Part shown: piece by piece, positions 10,848 to 20,130 of the stretch
How positions within the stretch are numbered: the first letter of the stretch is position 1
How the letters are laid out: each line of letters begins with the position of its first letter
Source: JBMOJK01 sp049315825
Lineage (GTDB): Bacteria > Patescibacteriota > Gracilibacteria > BD1-5 > UBA2023
NCBI GenBank assembly: GCA_049315825.1
Contig: JBMOJK010000005.1
Location: 1 to 64,000, forward strand
DNA length: 64,000 bases
Direction of reading: 5' to 3'
The notes under the pieces: generated by a model
The model's input: the letters and a program-made list of their open reading frames with translations, nothing else
Told to the model about the DNA's origin: nothing
The model's database searches: none
Program-made: the position numbers and the translations under genes

Positions 10848-10867
10848 ATGCCCCAAAAGAAGCCACT

Positions 10868-10895
10868 CTTGATTTCGGTTCTGTTTAAGATACAC
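10868..10895 (+). promoter_or_regulatory. Possible promoter of the YtxH-grpE operon
   Basis: TTGATT and TACACT are separated by about 16 bp, upstream of ATG 10924. Weak consensus. Confidence 0.35.
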
Positions 10896-10923
10896 TATTG
10901 CGTTATCCGTTATCCAAAATTTT

Positions 10924-11424
10924 ATGAAAAAAGGAAATCTCTTTTTGCTCGGTCTCGGGTATGCTACAGGACTCCTAGTAGCCCTCAAGTTTGCTGCAGA
11001 CGGCAAGAAAAAAACTATCCCAGAAATCGCCGAAGATATCAAAGCGATCCATAAAAATCTCTGGACCGAAGGAGAGGAGAAGATCTTCAGTCCTGAAAAT
11101 CGAGAACGCGTAGCTAAACTTAAGGTACAAGCTCTCGAAGAAATCGACGGATTCAAAAAAGAAGCCGACAAAACAATCGCTGAACTCACAAAGAAAGGCG
11201 AACTCAAGCGTGATGAAATCGAAGAAGTCCTCAAGGACCTCTATGCTCGCCGCAAAGAAATCCTCGAAGATCTCATGGAAGAAGCATCCGATCTCGCTGA
11301 AGATGGACTCGAAGAAGGTGAAGAAATCGCCAAAAAGCTCGCCAAGAAAATCCGCTCACTCGCCAAAGACCTCAAAAGCGAACTCGAAAAAACCTACAAA
11401 GATCTTAAGAAAAAAATCAAATAA
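10924..11424 (+). CDS. YtxH-like membrane-anchored helical protein
   Basis: A 166-aa protein with one N-terminal membrane helix (about residues 5-24, LFLLGLGYATGLLVALKFA). A long, highly charged coiled-coil tail follows (Lys/Glu repeats). The architecture matches YtxH/gas-vesicle-like stress proteins, though the similarity is compositional. It ends 2 nt before grpE, so the pair is probably one stress-linked operon. Confidence 0.7.
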   Translation: MKKGNLFLLGLGYATGLLVALKFAADGKKKTIPEIAEDIKAIHKNLWTEGEEKIFSPENRERVAKLKVQALEEIDGFKKEADKTIAELTKKGELKRDEIEEVLKDLYARRKEILEDLMEEASDLAEDGLEEGEEIAKKLAKKIRSLAKDLKSELEKTYKDLKKKIK

Positions 11425-11426
11425 TC

Positions 11427-11984
11427 ATGACAGACCAGAATCTCAACACAGAGGAAGAAATGCTCGAAACTCCTCTCGAAGAAACCACAGAAGACACTTC
11501 TGGAACTTCTCAGACAGGAACGACTGACGAAGTTACACAACTACAAGAACTGCTCACAAAAGCGAACGAAAACCTCGCACGCTCAAATGCGGACTACCAA
11601 AACCTTCTCCGACGCACCGAGAAAGATCGAGCTGAAATGGCAGAATTCTTCACGCAGAATTTCGCAAAGAAGCTCCTCCCTACACTCGATAACCTCGATC
11701 GTGTCGTTTCTGGAACTCCAGTAGAATCTCGGAATGGCCCAGTCTACGAAGGCGTAAAGCAGGCAGCCGCAGGACTCTCAAAAGTCCTCGAAAGCATGGG
11801 CGTAAAGGTATTCGAGTCACTCGGTGTAGATCTCGATCCGAACCTGCATGAAGCACTCTCTCAGGGTGCAGGCCCAGAAGGAAAGATCATCATGGAATTC
11901 GAGAAGGGATACAAACTCAATGACACCGTGATCCGACACGCAAAAGTCATCGTCGGAAATGGAACGGAAGCTCCTGCAGCATAA
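11427..11984 (+). CDS. grpE: GrpE nucleotide exchange factor
   Basis: A 185-aa cofactor of DnaK that speeds ADP release. It has an acidic N-terminal tail, a long dimerisation helix (about residues 35-85) and the beta domain with the family signature (GVDLDPNLHEALSQ, then GYKLNDTVIRHAKVIVGNG). There is no in-frame UGA and the stop is TAA. dnaK and dnaJ are not in the window. Confidence 0.95.
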   Translation: MTDQNLNTEEEMLETPLEETTEDTSGTSQTGTTDEVTQLQELLTKANENLARSNADYQNLLRRTEKDRAEMAEFFTQNFAKKLLPTLDNLDRVVSGTPVESRNGPVYEGVKQAAAGLSKVLESMGVKVFESLGVDLDPNLHEALSQGAGPEGKIIMEFEKGYKLNDTVIRHAKVIVGNGTEAPAA

Positions 11985-11997
11985 CCCTCTCCTGAAT

Positions 11998-12369
11998 ATG
12001 ATCTATTCACTTGAAGTCCTCAAAGTTTTCTTGTCAGCCCTGGTGGGTTGGTGAGTGCTCTGAGGATTTTTTGTTGTTGCAGAAAAATGGCCACGCATGT
12101 GGTTCATACTTGCACACTATACAATCAGTATCGCGACTTTTTTGCTCGTAATCTGGGCATATCTGAGCTTCATCCGAGGCAATATCACACTTGGAGCATT
12201 CCCGACTATGATCGCATTCATGGTGAGTTTGTTCGTGATCGAGATTTATTTCTTTGGGTTCGTGTACGATAAACCGCTTTGGTTTTTGAACTTCACGGAT
12301 TGGATCGTGCCAGTGTTTTTGATCGCATCGACGATCTATCTACTGAGTGCTTATCTCATTAAATCCTAA
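11998..12369 (+). CDS. Small membrane protein, three to four TM helices
   Basis: A 123-aa protein of unknown family with hydrophobic segments near residues 8-28, 37-56, 62-82 and 93-113. Two TGAs (12052, 12061) are read as Gly in GWGVLGGFFVV, inside the first helix. A standard-code model would start later at 12097 and lose that helix. Its stop TAA is directly followed by the ATG of the SDR gene, so the two are coupled. Confidence 0.75.
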
Positions 12370-13173
12370 ATGCAATCACTCGTCATCATCACAGGAGCTT
12401 CCACCGGGATCGGTCGAGCAAGTGCAGAGTATTTTCTAAATCAAGGCTACGGAGTGATCGCTACCGCACGAGATATCACGATGCCCAATTTCGAACACCC
12501 AAACCTCAGCTGGATGTCGCTTGATCTCATGAATCCAGAATCGATTGCAGCGTTTATCGCGGAGATTCTCAAGATCGAGACTCCGATCGAGGCACTCATT
12601 AACAACGCAGGATACGGACTCATGTCGAGTATCGAATGAGCCAGTGAGGCACAGATTCGAGAACAATTTGAGGTGAATTATTTCGGGAATATGGCGATCA
12701 TTCGTGGTATTTTGCCCAAATTTCTTGCACAAAAGAGTGGAAATATCGTAACGGTTACGAGTATCGGAGGTCGCATTGCATTCCCGTTTTATGGGTATTA
12801 CAATGCTACGAAACACGCACTCGAAGCCTCGGTAGAAGCACTGTGGTTCGAGACTCAGAACACAGATGTACGGATCAAGATCGTTGAACCGGGTTTTGTG
12901 CGAACAGATTTCGTGTCACGCAGTCAAAAACTCGGCGAGATCGACGTACCCCGACTTGAAGTCGCGTTTAAAAGTCTTCAGAAAATGACGCAGTCCAATA
13001 CCGCCGGAAGCACACCAGATATCATCGCAAAAATCATCTTCAAAGCAGCCATTTCTCGCTCCAAAAAACTCAGATACGCTGGATGATATCTGGGTCGTGA
13101 ACTTCTTGCACTAAGGCGACTCCTCCCCGAATTTTTGTTCGCTTGGCTCATCGAAAACTCAACGCTCAAGTAG
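12370..13173 (+). CDS. Short-chain dehydrogenase/reductase
   Basis: A 267-aa NAD(P)-dependent oxidoreductase with a Rossmann start TGASTGIG, NNAG, catalytic Ser in VTSIGG and YxxxK (YYNATKHALE). Two TGAs are read as Gly: 12637 (SSIEGAS) and 13084 (YAGGYLGRE). The standard code would split it in two and remove the C-terminus. The substrate is unknown; the overall form fits classical SDRs. Confidence 0.92.
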
Positions 13174-13183
13174 GATATTCAGA

Positions 13184-13211
13184 TTGACTTATAGAAAAAG
13201 CAGACTACCTT
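13184..13211 (+). promoter_or_regulatory. Possible promoter of the DUF1993 gene
   Basis: TTGACT and TACCTT are spaced by 16 bp, about 30 nt before ATG 13238. Confidence 0.4.
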
Positions 13212-13237
13212 ACCCGGTTATTTTTAACTTTTTTGAA

Positions 13238-13756
13238 ATGCAAAATCTCTATTCACACGCTCCATATATTTTCTCGAAGCACCTTCGAAATCTGGTAGGA
13301 ATTCTCGGAAAGACGAAAGAATTCATGAAGGAAAACAATATCTCAGATGCAGAAATGCTCGAGAAGCGTATCGCTCCAGATATGTTCCCATTTGTTCGAC
13401 AGATCCAGATCGTCTCTGACGCTGCGAAGGGAACGATAGCTCGTATGGCAGGCATCGAAGCTCCATCTATGCCAGACACCGAAGCAACAATAGACGAATG
13501 TATCGCTCGCATCGAGAAGACTATTCTCTTCATCGACAGCATCGATACAGAAAAGCTCTCACAGGCAGATGAGCACAATGTAGTGCTTCCATACCTTCTT
13601 GGAAAGCATCAGACGATGATCGACTACGTACTCGACATGGCAATCCCGAATTTCTTCTTTCATTTCACGACCGCTTACAATATCGCCCGAGGCGCTGGCG
13701 TTGAACTAGGAAAGATGGATTACATCGGAAGTCTCAAACTACATGACCTTACTTAA
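13238..13756 (+). CDS. DUF1993 (DinB-like) family protein
   Basis: A 172-aa helical protein. The segments APDMFPFVRQIQIVSDAAKG, IARIEKTI, IPNFFFHFTTAYNI and LGKMDYIG follow the DUF1993 pattern, a DinB/YfiT-like four-helix-bundle family of unknown function. ATG 13238 was chosen; a TTG at 13184 lies in the likely promoter. It ends 3 nt before the ABC transporter gene. Confidence 0.8.
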   Translation: MQNLYSHAPYIFSKHLRNLVGILGKTKEFMKENNISDAEMLEKRIAPDMFPFVRQIQIVSDAAKGTIARMAGIEAPSMPDTEATIDECIARIEKTILFIDSIDTEKLSQADEHNVVLPYLLGKHQTMIDYVLDMAIPNFFFHFTTAYNIARGAGVELGKMDYIGSLKLHDLT

Positions 13757-13759
13757 TCG

Positions 13760-14668
13760 ATGAACGCAATCGAAATCAAGGGACTCGTAAAAACCTACGA
13801 TTCTGGCACTCAGGCTCTCAAGTGAGTGGACCTCACGGTTGAGAGCTGAGATTTTTTTGCGCTGCTAGGACCCAACGGCGCAGGGAAATCTACCATCATT
13901 GGAATACTCACTGGACTCGTTAACAAAACGGCGGGAAAAGTAAATGTATTTGGATATGACACAGATACCAACGGTCCACTTTCGAAAACATTTATCGGTG
14001 TGGTACCTCAGGAGTTTAATTTTTCTATCTTTGAAAAATGCATCGACATAGTCGTAAATCAAGCCGGGTATTACGGAATTCCGTACGACGAAGCCTACCC
14101 GAAAGCAAAGCAATACCTCGAATCACTCGGACTCGCCGAAAAGCTTAATACCCCTGCGCGCATGCTCTCAGGGGGAATGAAGCGACGTCTCATGATCGCG
14201 CGAGCCCTCGTGCACGATCCGAAGATCCTCATCCTCGACGAACCAACCGCCGGGGTAGATATCGAACTGCGACGCGGGATGTGGGATTTCCTCACGGACC
14301 TCAGCAAGAAAGGCGTGACCATCATTCTCACCACCCACTATCTCGAAGAAGCCGAAGCACTCTGCAACAAAGTTGCCATCATCCGCAGTGGTGAGATCAT
14401 CGAAAGTGGAACGATGCGTGATGTTCTCTCCAACCTCTCTACTGAGAACTACACCCTCGATCTCAGTAAGAATCCAAGCGAGGCCGAAATCAGTGCACTG
14501 AGAGCTTATCAGCCAATCGTAGGCGATCACACAATCACCTTAAATATCACAAAAGAGCAAAAAATCTCTGAAGCTATTTCCCGAGTGGAATCTCTCGGAC
14601 TTGGTATCACGAGTCTTCGTAATACGAGTAATCGCCTCGAAGCTTACTTCCTCGAACTCACGAAATAA
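13760..14668 (+). CDS. ABC-2 exporter, ATP-binding subunit
   Basis: A 302-aa ATPase with Walker A GPNGAGKST, a Q-loop (VVPQEF), signature LSGGMKRRL, Walker B LILDEPTAGVD and an H-loop (TTHYLEEAE). Two TGAs near the start (13823, 13847) are read as Gly in LKGVDLTVESGDFFALLG. Both are the standard glycines of ABC ATPases, which is strong proof of UGA = Gly. A standard-code model would start at 14000 and lack Walker A. Its stop overlaps the permease ATG by 1 nt. Confidence 0.95.
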
Positions 14669-15441
14669 TGAACTCACAAGCACTGTATATCGCATTCCTT
14701 GCGATCGTCCGCAAGGAAGTTGGGCGTTTTTTGCGTATCTGGTCACAGACCCTTCTTCCACCTGTTATCACGACGAGTCTCTACTTCGTAGTATTCGGAG
14801 CATTTCTCGGGAAACAGATAGCCAACATCCACGGAGTTCCATACATCCAGTTCATCGTTCCTGGTCTCGTGATGATGAGCGTACTCACTTCTGCGTATTC
14901 CAATGTTTCGAGTTCGTTTTTTGGAGCAAAATTCCAGCGCAATCTCGAAGAGCTCCTCGTCTCGCCTACTCCAGCCTGGATCGTGATCGCAGGATACATG
15001 GTCGGAGGAATGCTGCGCGGACTCATCGTTGGAGCGCTCGTACTCGGAGTTTCGATGTTCTTCACAAACCTCACGCTCTTCTCGGTGGTTCACATCATAG
15101 CGTTCATTTTCCTAACTTCTGCACTCTTCTCGATGGCAGGACTGGTAAATGCGGTTTATGCGAAAAACTTCGATGCAGTTTCGATCGTCCCAACATTTGT
15201 CCTCACGCCACTCACCTACCTCGGAGGAATATTTTATTCTGTAAGTCTCCTTCCGCCTTTTTGGCAGGCGGTTTCACATTTCAACCCGATCCTCTACATG
15301 GTAAATGGATTCCGTTACGGATTTCTCGGATTCGCAGACATGCCCATCTGGCAGAGCTACGCAGTGCTCCTCGGGATGTTCGTACTCATGTCGCTCTGGT
15401 GTGGATGGCTCTTTGCAACTGGTCGAGGACTCAAGAGTTAG
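14668..15441 (+). CDS. ABC-2 exporter, permease subunit (YadH-like)
   Basis: A 257-aa membrane protein with six predicted helices. It has the ABC-2 signature ending in HFNPILYMVNGFRYGFLG. It pairs with the ATPase just upstream. The substrate is unknown; relatives export lipids, polysaccharides or drugs. No in-frame UGA. Confidence 0.92.
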   Translation: MNSQALYIAFLAIVRKEVGRFLRIWSQTLLPPVITTSLYFVVFGAFLGKQIANIHGVPYIQFIVPGLVMMSVLTSAYSNVSSSFFGAKFQRNLEELLVSPTPAWIVIAGYMVGGMLRGLIVGALVLGVSMFFTNLTLFSVVHIIAFIFLTSALFSMAGLVNAVYAKNFDAVSIVPTFVLTPLTYLGGIFYSVSLLPPFWQAVSHFNPILYMVNGFRYGFLGFADMPIWQSYAVLLGMFVLMSLWCGWLFATGRGLKS

Positions 15442-15449
15442 TAAATAGA

Positions 15450-15476
15450 TTGCCAGAATAAAATTGGCACTATACT
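15450..15476 (+). promoter_or_regulatory. Promoter of pth, predicted leaderless mRNA
   Basis: TTGCCA (15450-15455), a 15-bp spacer, then TATACT (15471-15476). ATG 15483 begins 6 nt after the -10 box, so transcription should start at or next to the start codon. Confidence 0.55.
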
Positions 15477-15482
15477 GTGGCA

Positions 15483-16010
15483 ATGAAATGTATCGTTTGA
15501 CTCGGCAATCCAGGTCCAGAGTACGCAAATACCCGACACAACATGTGAGCTCTCGCGCTCGAGTTTTTGCGTCGGTCTTGGGGTTTTCCAGAGTTCAGCG
15601 CAAGCAAGCACCACGCGGTGGTAAGCGAATGAATGCGAGGTGGCGAGAAGATCATGCTCATCAAACCGGTGACCTACATGAATCTCTCCGGTCGCGCTGT
15701 TGCATCCATCGCAGGCTTCTATAAGATCGACCCCACACTCGATCTCACCGTACTCTCCGACGACCTCGACATGGAATTCGGCAAAGTTCGCCTCCGTCAA
15801 AAGGGCAGCTCTGGCTGACAAAATGGAATCAAATCCATCATCGAATCCATCGGAACCGAAGAATTCTCCCGCATCAAGATCGGGATCGGCCGAGATCCCA
15901 GATTTGAAGTGAGTGATTGGGTGTTGTCGAAGTTGTCAAAGGATGAAATCGCGAAACTCGAAAGTAACGTATTTGTGGAAGTTGAGAAATTGATCGAGAC
16001 GCTTGTGTAA
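15483..16010 (+). CDS. pth: Peptidyl-tRNA hydrolase
   Basis: A 175-aa enzyme that recycles peptidyl-tRNA dropped by ribosomes. The signature (MKCIVGLGNPGPEYANTRHN, KPVTYMNLSG, GSSGGQNGIKSI, RIKIGIGR) is complete, including catalytic His20. Four TGAs (15498, 15546, 15630, 15816) are read as Gly. Those in VGLGNPG and SGGQNG are invariant glycines. With the standard code the gene disappears into fragments. This is the clearest single-gene proof of recoding in the window. Confidence 0.97.
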
Positions 16011-16013
16011 TGA

Positions 16014-16038
16014 AATCCCCCGCCATTGGCGGGGGATT
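16014..16038. terminator. Terminator after pth
   Basis: A 12-bp GC-rich stem (16014-16025 with 16027-16038) lies 3 nt after the TAA. It serves convergent genes on both strands. Confidence 0.8.
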
Positions 16039-16057
16039 ATTAGAACATGCGGTTATA

Positions 16058-16627
16058 CTAGGGATGAATTACGACAATTCCTGTCTCCCTTCCAAACTTC
16101 CTAGAAATAGCATCAAACAACATATCAACGTGTACTTTTTTTCGTGGAGGATGCTTGTATTCTGGGTCCACAAGTTCAACCATGCCCGTATTGGAATCAT
16201 ATGATTCAATCAGGCTGTCATGTATAAACTGCACTATGTCCAATGGATATATTTCATTATTATGATACTCAATCCAAAGATCATTTCCTATTGAGAGTTC
16301 GTATTCAATAAAGTCTGATAAATTTTTAATTTCAGATGCTTGGTATGCTTTTGCACTATATGGAAGATTTTCACTCGAAAAAAACTCATTGATCCGATCA
16401 ATAGAATGAAGGGTGCTAATTCATTCATCTTTGTTATACCGATCCATTATCTGCAACGATACATTAAAGGCGTGTACGTGTCGTTTGTTAATTTTCACCC
16501 CGAAAAACTCAGCAAGTGCCTGCTGATCATAGAGCTTACCGGTACGACGATAGAGGATCATCTGGAGGCAGGTGACCGCACAGCACTCAGGCTTTTGGAC
16601 GAGGGGGATATATTTTGTTGGATTCAT
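16058..16627 (-). CDS. C39-like cysteine peptidase family protein
   Basis: A 189-aa cytosolic protein. YIPLVQKPECCAVTCLQMIL resembles the Q...CG.AC opening of C39/papain-like folds. IHDSLIESYDSNTGMVELVDPE resembles the catalytic His and DP region. One TGA at 16421 is read as Gly. A standard-code model would give two pieces. ATG 16627 (MNPTKYIPL) was chosen; an earlier start at 16699 would run across a hairpin. The substrate is unknown. The stop is TAG. Confidence 0.7.
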
Positions 16628-16629
16628 AA

Positions 16630-16662
16630 AACAGGAAGTGAGGATTATACTCACTTCCTGTT
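16630..16662. terminator. Hairpin between histidine kinase and C39-like gene
   Basis: A 13-bp perfect stem (16630-16642 with 16650-16662), followed on the minus strand by a short T run, lies just after the kinase stop at 16669. Confidence 0.6.
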
Positions 16663-16668
16663 GTTTTC

Positions 16669-17916
16669 CTACTTCATGCGGAGGATGAATTTCGTTCATT
16701 CACCAAGCACACTCTCAACTCATATTGTCCAACCATAGAGCTTGATAATATGATCTACGATTGCGAGCCCGATTCCGGTTCCTGCATATTTACCACTGCG
16801 ATCCACACGGAAAAATCGATCAAATATCTTAGCTACATTCTCTTCGCTCATACCGATCCCCGTATCAGCAAACACGAGTGTATTTTTTGTCTGCTTGATC
16901 GTAATAGTTCCCCCATCTTTGTTGTAGCGAATAGCATTTTCGATGAGATTCGACGCAAGAATCACGAAATGTTGTCGACTCATGCGGATCGTGGCGCCTG
17001 ATGGGATTTCGAGATGTACGCTTAGATTTCGTGCATCGATCTTTGGTTGTCGCATGCGGATAATCTCCTCAATGCAAGGTCAGACTGGAAATACATCAAT
17101 CCGCTCGGGCTTCGTGATCTGAGAAAGCTCCAACAGTCCATTGAGCGAATCACTCATAGAATGAATGGTTTCAATACTCTCCTCAACAAGTGAATGATCC
17201 ATCTGCTTCATATCGCGCAGGAGTTGCATATTGCCCGAAATCACAGCAAGCGGAGTCTTGAGTTCATGGCCTGCATCATTGATAAAATGAGTCATGGCTT
17301 CCATATTTTTCTCAACAGGATCGAGTGTTTTTCGGATGAAAAACCCAATCACGAACCAGAACGGCAGTAAGATCACGAAATCCATCACCAAAAATCGCAA
17401 AATATCTCGCAGCACATCGTCTTGGAGGTATCCACCCTTTCCGACGAATATTTTCATCTGCTGGCCACTTCCTGTGCTAACCGGCACACTTCGAAGCAGC
17501 AGGCCGTTTGAGAAAACCGTTACTCAGAGTGGGAGATTCAAGAGTTCCTTTCGATCCAAGAGATCCTCGGTTGTTACGATATCCCCTGCACCACCCAAAC
17601 GATTCACAAGCAAGTCACCCCTTTTATCAATCACGATAAATCCAACTCCCACAGAGACTCTATCTCGGCTTATCTGATGATCATTGTTTTGAGGTCGTGT
17701 CGTAGGAAATGGCTGACGTCCTGATCATTGCACATCAGCTGGACGTTCTGCAATGCGTGAAATCTCGTGTTCAAAATCTGTCTTCTGACGATCATTTTCC
17801 TGGAAATTTCTCGCAAGCAAGAATGCACCCTCGAACGTTATCAAAAACAAAAATATTCCCACAACAAATATCGCGGAAAGTTTTCGTTCGGTGGTAACGA
17901 GTTGATGCGTTGACAT
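16669..17916 (-). CDS. Membrane sensor histidine kinase
   Basis: A 415-aa kinase. TM1 (about residues 12-34) and TM2 (about 160-180) enclose an extracellular sensor. HisKA has the phospho-acceptor in NDAGHELKTPLAV. HATPase_c has an N box (NLIENAIRYNKDGG), G1 (DTGIGM) and G2 (GTGIGLAIV). Five TGAs (17725, 17524, 17080, 16720, 16696) are read as Gly. The last two lie in GWTIGVES and GEGTKF, the family's normal glycines. The standard code breaks it into four fragments. It follows the response regulator by 3 nt and is partnered with it. The stimulus is unknown. Confidence 0.93.
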
Positions 17917-17919
17917 GCT

Positions 17920-18603
17920 TTATGGGTGTGAAATAGTGAGTCAGGCTTCATCGAGTGTGTAGCCGTAGCCTTTTTTGGTCTGGATAGAATGCGGAATCTT
18001 CTTGCGTAGATAGCCAATATATACTTCAACCACCTTGATATCCGCAAAAGCATCGTATATCCCCCATACACTTTCTGCAATATCTTGCTTAGAGAGGACT
18101 TTCCCAGTATTGCGTAGGAAATAGAGCAGTAGCTCAAACTCTCGTTTTGAGAGTTCGACCGGTCGATCATGAAAAAAGACCTCATGCGTCTGCACATCGA
18201 GTCTCAGAAAACCAATTTCGATGATCTCGGTGCTCTTTTGGGTACTATTTCGACGACCGAGTGCTCGAATGCGAGCGACAAGTTCACGGTAATCACAGGG
18301 TTTTGTGAGATAATCATCCGCCCCGTAATCGAGTCCAGCAACCACGTCATCACGGGTCGCACGAGAAGTCAGCATGATGATCGGAGTCGAACGTCATTCG
18401 GCTCTGATTTTCCTGCAGATTTCTATACCATCCATACCTGGAAGATTGATATCGAGAACAATGACATCATAGTTATTATTCATCGCCTCAGAATACCCTT
18501 CAAGCCCATTCGTTCGAAGTGTGCAGGTGATGTCTTCATTTGCTAAATACCGAGTCACGGTCTGTGCAAGCTGGAGCGTATCTTCGATCAAAAGAACGTG
18601 CAT
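17920..18603 (-). CDS. OmpR/PhoB-family response regulator
   Basis: A 227-aa regulator. The receiver domain has the acidic pocket (LLIEDT), phospho-acceptor in VLDINLPGMDG and Lys in TKPCDY. A winged-helix DNA-binding domain follows (LSKREFELLLYFLRN, VWG, IGYLRKKI, KKGYGYTL). Two TGAs (18394, 17941) are read as Gly. The cognate kinase is immediately downstream. Possible binding sites, direct repeats of TCTTAC with 11-bp periodicity, lie upstream of the neighbouring secreted-protein gene. Confidence 0.94.
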
Positions 18604-18646
18604 AAATAGGATGATGTTTTGTCTATTGTTATAATTTTCTCGCGTA

Positions 18647-18682
18647 AAGCAAAAGTGCCTGCGTTGGCAGGCACTTTTGCTT
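18647..18682. terminator. Terminator hairpin after the secreted-protein gene
   Basis: A 16-bp stem (18647-18662 with 18667-18682) with flanking A/T tracts, 14 bp past the TAA at 18697. Confidence 0.8.
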
Positions 18683-18696
18683 TTACGAGCTGCCGA

Positions 18697-19338
18697 TTAT
18701 TGAGTTACGGCTGAAGTGTTTGGAGTTACAGAGGTCTGTCCAGTTGTAGACTGTTGTCCACGCTGTCCTCTTCCTTGCTTCCCACCTTCAAATCCTCCGG
18801 GCTTCCCTTCGCCCTGTTTCATGCCTTTGTGCTGTGGCATGCTATCTATAAGCGCCTGTTCATCGGCGGTAAGAGTAGTTCCTGCAGCTTTCTTATCGAG
18901 TGCTGCTTTGAGTGCATCCCGCTTAGCCTTCATCTCGGCTTCCTTTGCCTTGTGTTCGGCACGCTCAGTTTTGATTTCAGTTACGATTGCCTTGTCTGCA
19001 TCAGTGAGTGTTTCACCAGCGAGAAGCTTATCGATGACTGCTTCACGGGCATCGCGCTTTGCCTCTGCGGCTGCACGCTTTGACTCCATGAACGTCTTCT
19101 TATCTGCATCGCTCATTGCCTCGAAAGCTGTCTTCTCAGCGTCTGTGAGCTGAGTCATTGGTCCACCTGGACCTCCGCGACCTTCTCCCATTTCGTGTTT
19201 GAATCCACCCTTTTGGGCAATTGATGTGATGTTCTTGATGGCAGTTGTGCCAGTGCTTGTTGCTGCAAATGTTGATGCAGCTCCAGCGAGTGTAATTCCT
19301 GTAAGAAGTACAGAAGCGACGAGAGTTGTTTTTTTCAT
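18697..19338 (-). CDS. Secreted Gly/Gln/Lys-rich protein next to the two-component system
   Basis: A 213-aa protein with a clear signal peptide (MKKTTLVASVLLTGITLAGA, cleavage near residue 25-30). A helical, Ala/Lys/Asp/Glu-rich body holds repeated LTDADK/LTADEQ motifs. The tail is low complexity and rich in Gly, Gln and Thr. The repeats recall extracytoplasmic stress chaperones (Spy/CpxP), but only in composition. The start is ATG 19338; 15 residues of upstream frame were excluded. It lies just upstream of, and in the same direction as, the regulator pair and is a likely target. Confidence 0.75.
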   Translation of the reverse strand: MKKTTLVASVLLTGITLAGAASTFAATSTGTTAIKNITSIAQKGGFKHEMGEGRGGPGGPMTQLTDAEKTAFEAMSDADKKTFMESKRAAAEAKRDAREAVIDKLLAGETLTDADKAIVTEIKTERAEHKAKEAEMKAKRDALKAALDKKAAGTTLTADEQALIDSMPQHKGMKQGEGKPGGFEGGKQGRGQRGQQSTTGQTSVTPNTSAVTQ

Positions 19339-19648
19339 ATATGTATATTTATAAAGATAGTTACTAAAGTGACGAGTGATCACGAGGGAAGAATATCAGA
19401 TGAACGTAAGAAAGGAGTAAGAATGGTTGCCTCTACGACTGATATGTACCTCGTGAAATTGTGCCGGTTGATTGGGAGAATATATATTGAGTGAAATCTC
19501 CGATCAGTGTGGCAGAACTTGTGCTCGATGTCACCTAAGCAGAATAACAAATCACCGTAAGAAATAAGTAAGAGTCGAGGTAAGTCTGATCAGCACAGGA
19601 TGTCAGAATTTGATTCGGCCATTTTCTCCTATCGGTTATAATCCTCAC
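19339..19648. promoter_or_regulatory. 310-bp divergent regulatory region with paired TCTTAC direct repeats
   Basis: No gene is seen here. Two sites, 19405-19422 and 19556-19573, read on the minus strand TCTTAC-N5-TCTTACG. This is two half-sites 11 bp apart, as OmpR/PhoB-type dimers bind. The first is about 70 bp before the secreted-protein ATG. The second is about 80 bp before the rhodanese ATG. Confidence 0.5.
19637..19642 (+). promoter_or_regulatory. -10 box of the rhodanese gene, predicted leaderless
   Basis: TATAAT ends 6 nt before ATG 19649. No convincing -35 box is seen, so activation by a regulator is possible. Confidence 0.5.
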
Positions 19649-19993
19649 ATGTACCAATCTATCACTACAACTGATCTCGCTCATATCATAGAGTCGGGAG
19701 CAAACATCACACTTATCGATGTACGCGAGATCGATGAATGGGAACAAATTAACATCCCGCAAGCCGTACTCATCCCACTCTCAACCATCGAACATCGTCT
19801 CGAAGAGATAGATTTCAGCAGACCAGTTTACGTGCTTTGTCGCTCGGGTGGTCGCAGTGCAAACGTGTGCACATGGCTCGAATCCCACAGCAAACAAGCA
19901 ACCAATGTCACCGGTGGAATCAAGCAGTTCTATCAAGAAGGATCAAATCTCCTAGAGATTACCGAGCATTTGAAGTCGGAGTACTTAGGATAA
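19649..19993 (+). CDS. Rhodanese-like domain protein
   Basis: A 114-aa single-domain sulfurtransferase-like protein. It has LIDVREIDEWEQINIPQAVLI, then the active-site loop VLCRSGGRS with catalytic Cys and TGGIKQF. Such proteins move sulfane sulfur or bind oxyanions. ATG 19649 fits the domain start and the -10 box. No in-frame UGA. Confidence 0.93.
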   Translation: MYQSITTTDLAHIIESGANITLIDVREIDEWEQINIPQAVLIPLSTIEHRLEEIDFSRPVYVLCRSGGRSANVCTWLESHSKQATNVTGGIKQFYQEGSNLLEITEHLKSEYLG

Positions 19994-20130
19994 ATCCAAT
20001 GTTAGTAAGATTAAAAAAACATCTTTAAAGTTGGCAGCATATTGTCTATCACTAGAATGCAGTCACTTCATACTACAAATACCATCCTCCTTATTGTTGT
20101 ATTTTGTATACAGTATTTATTTATTTTTTT

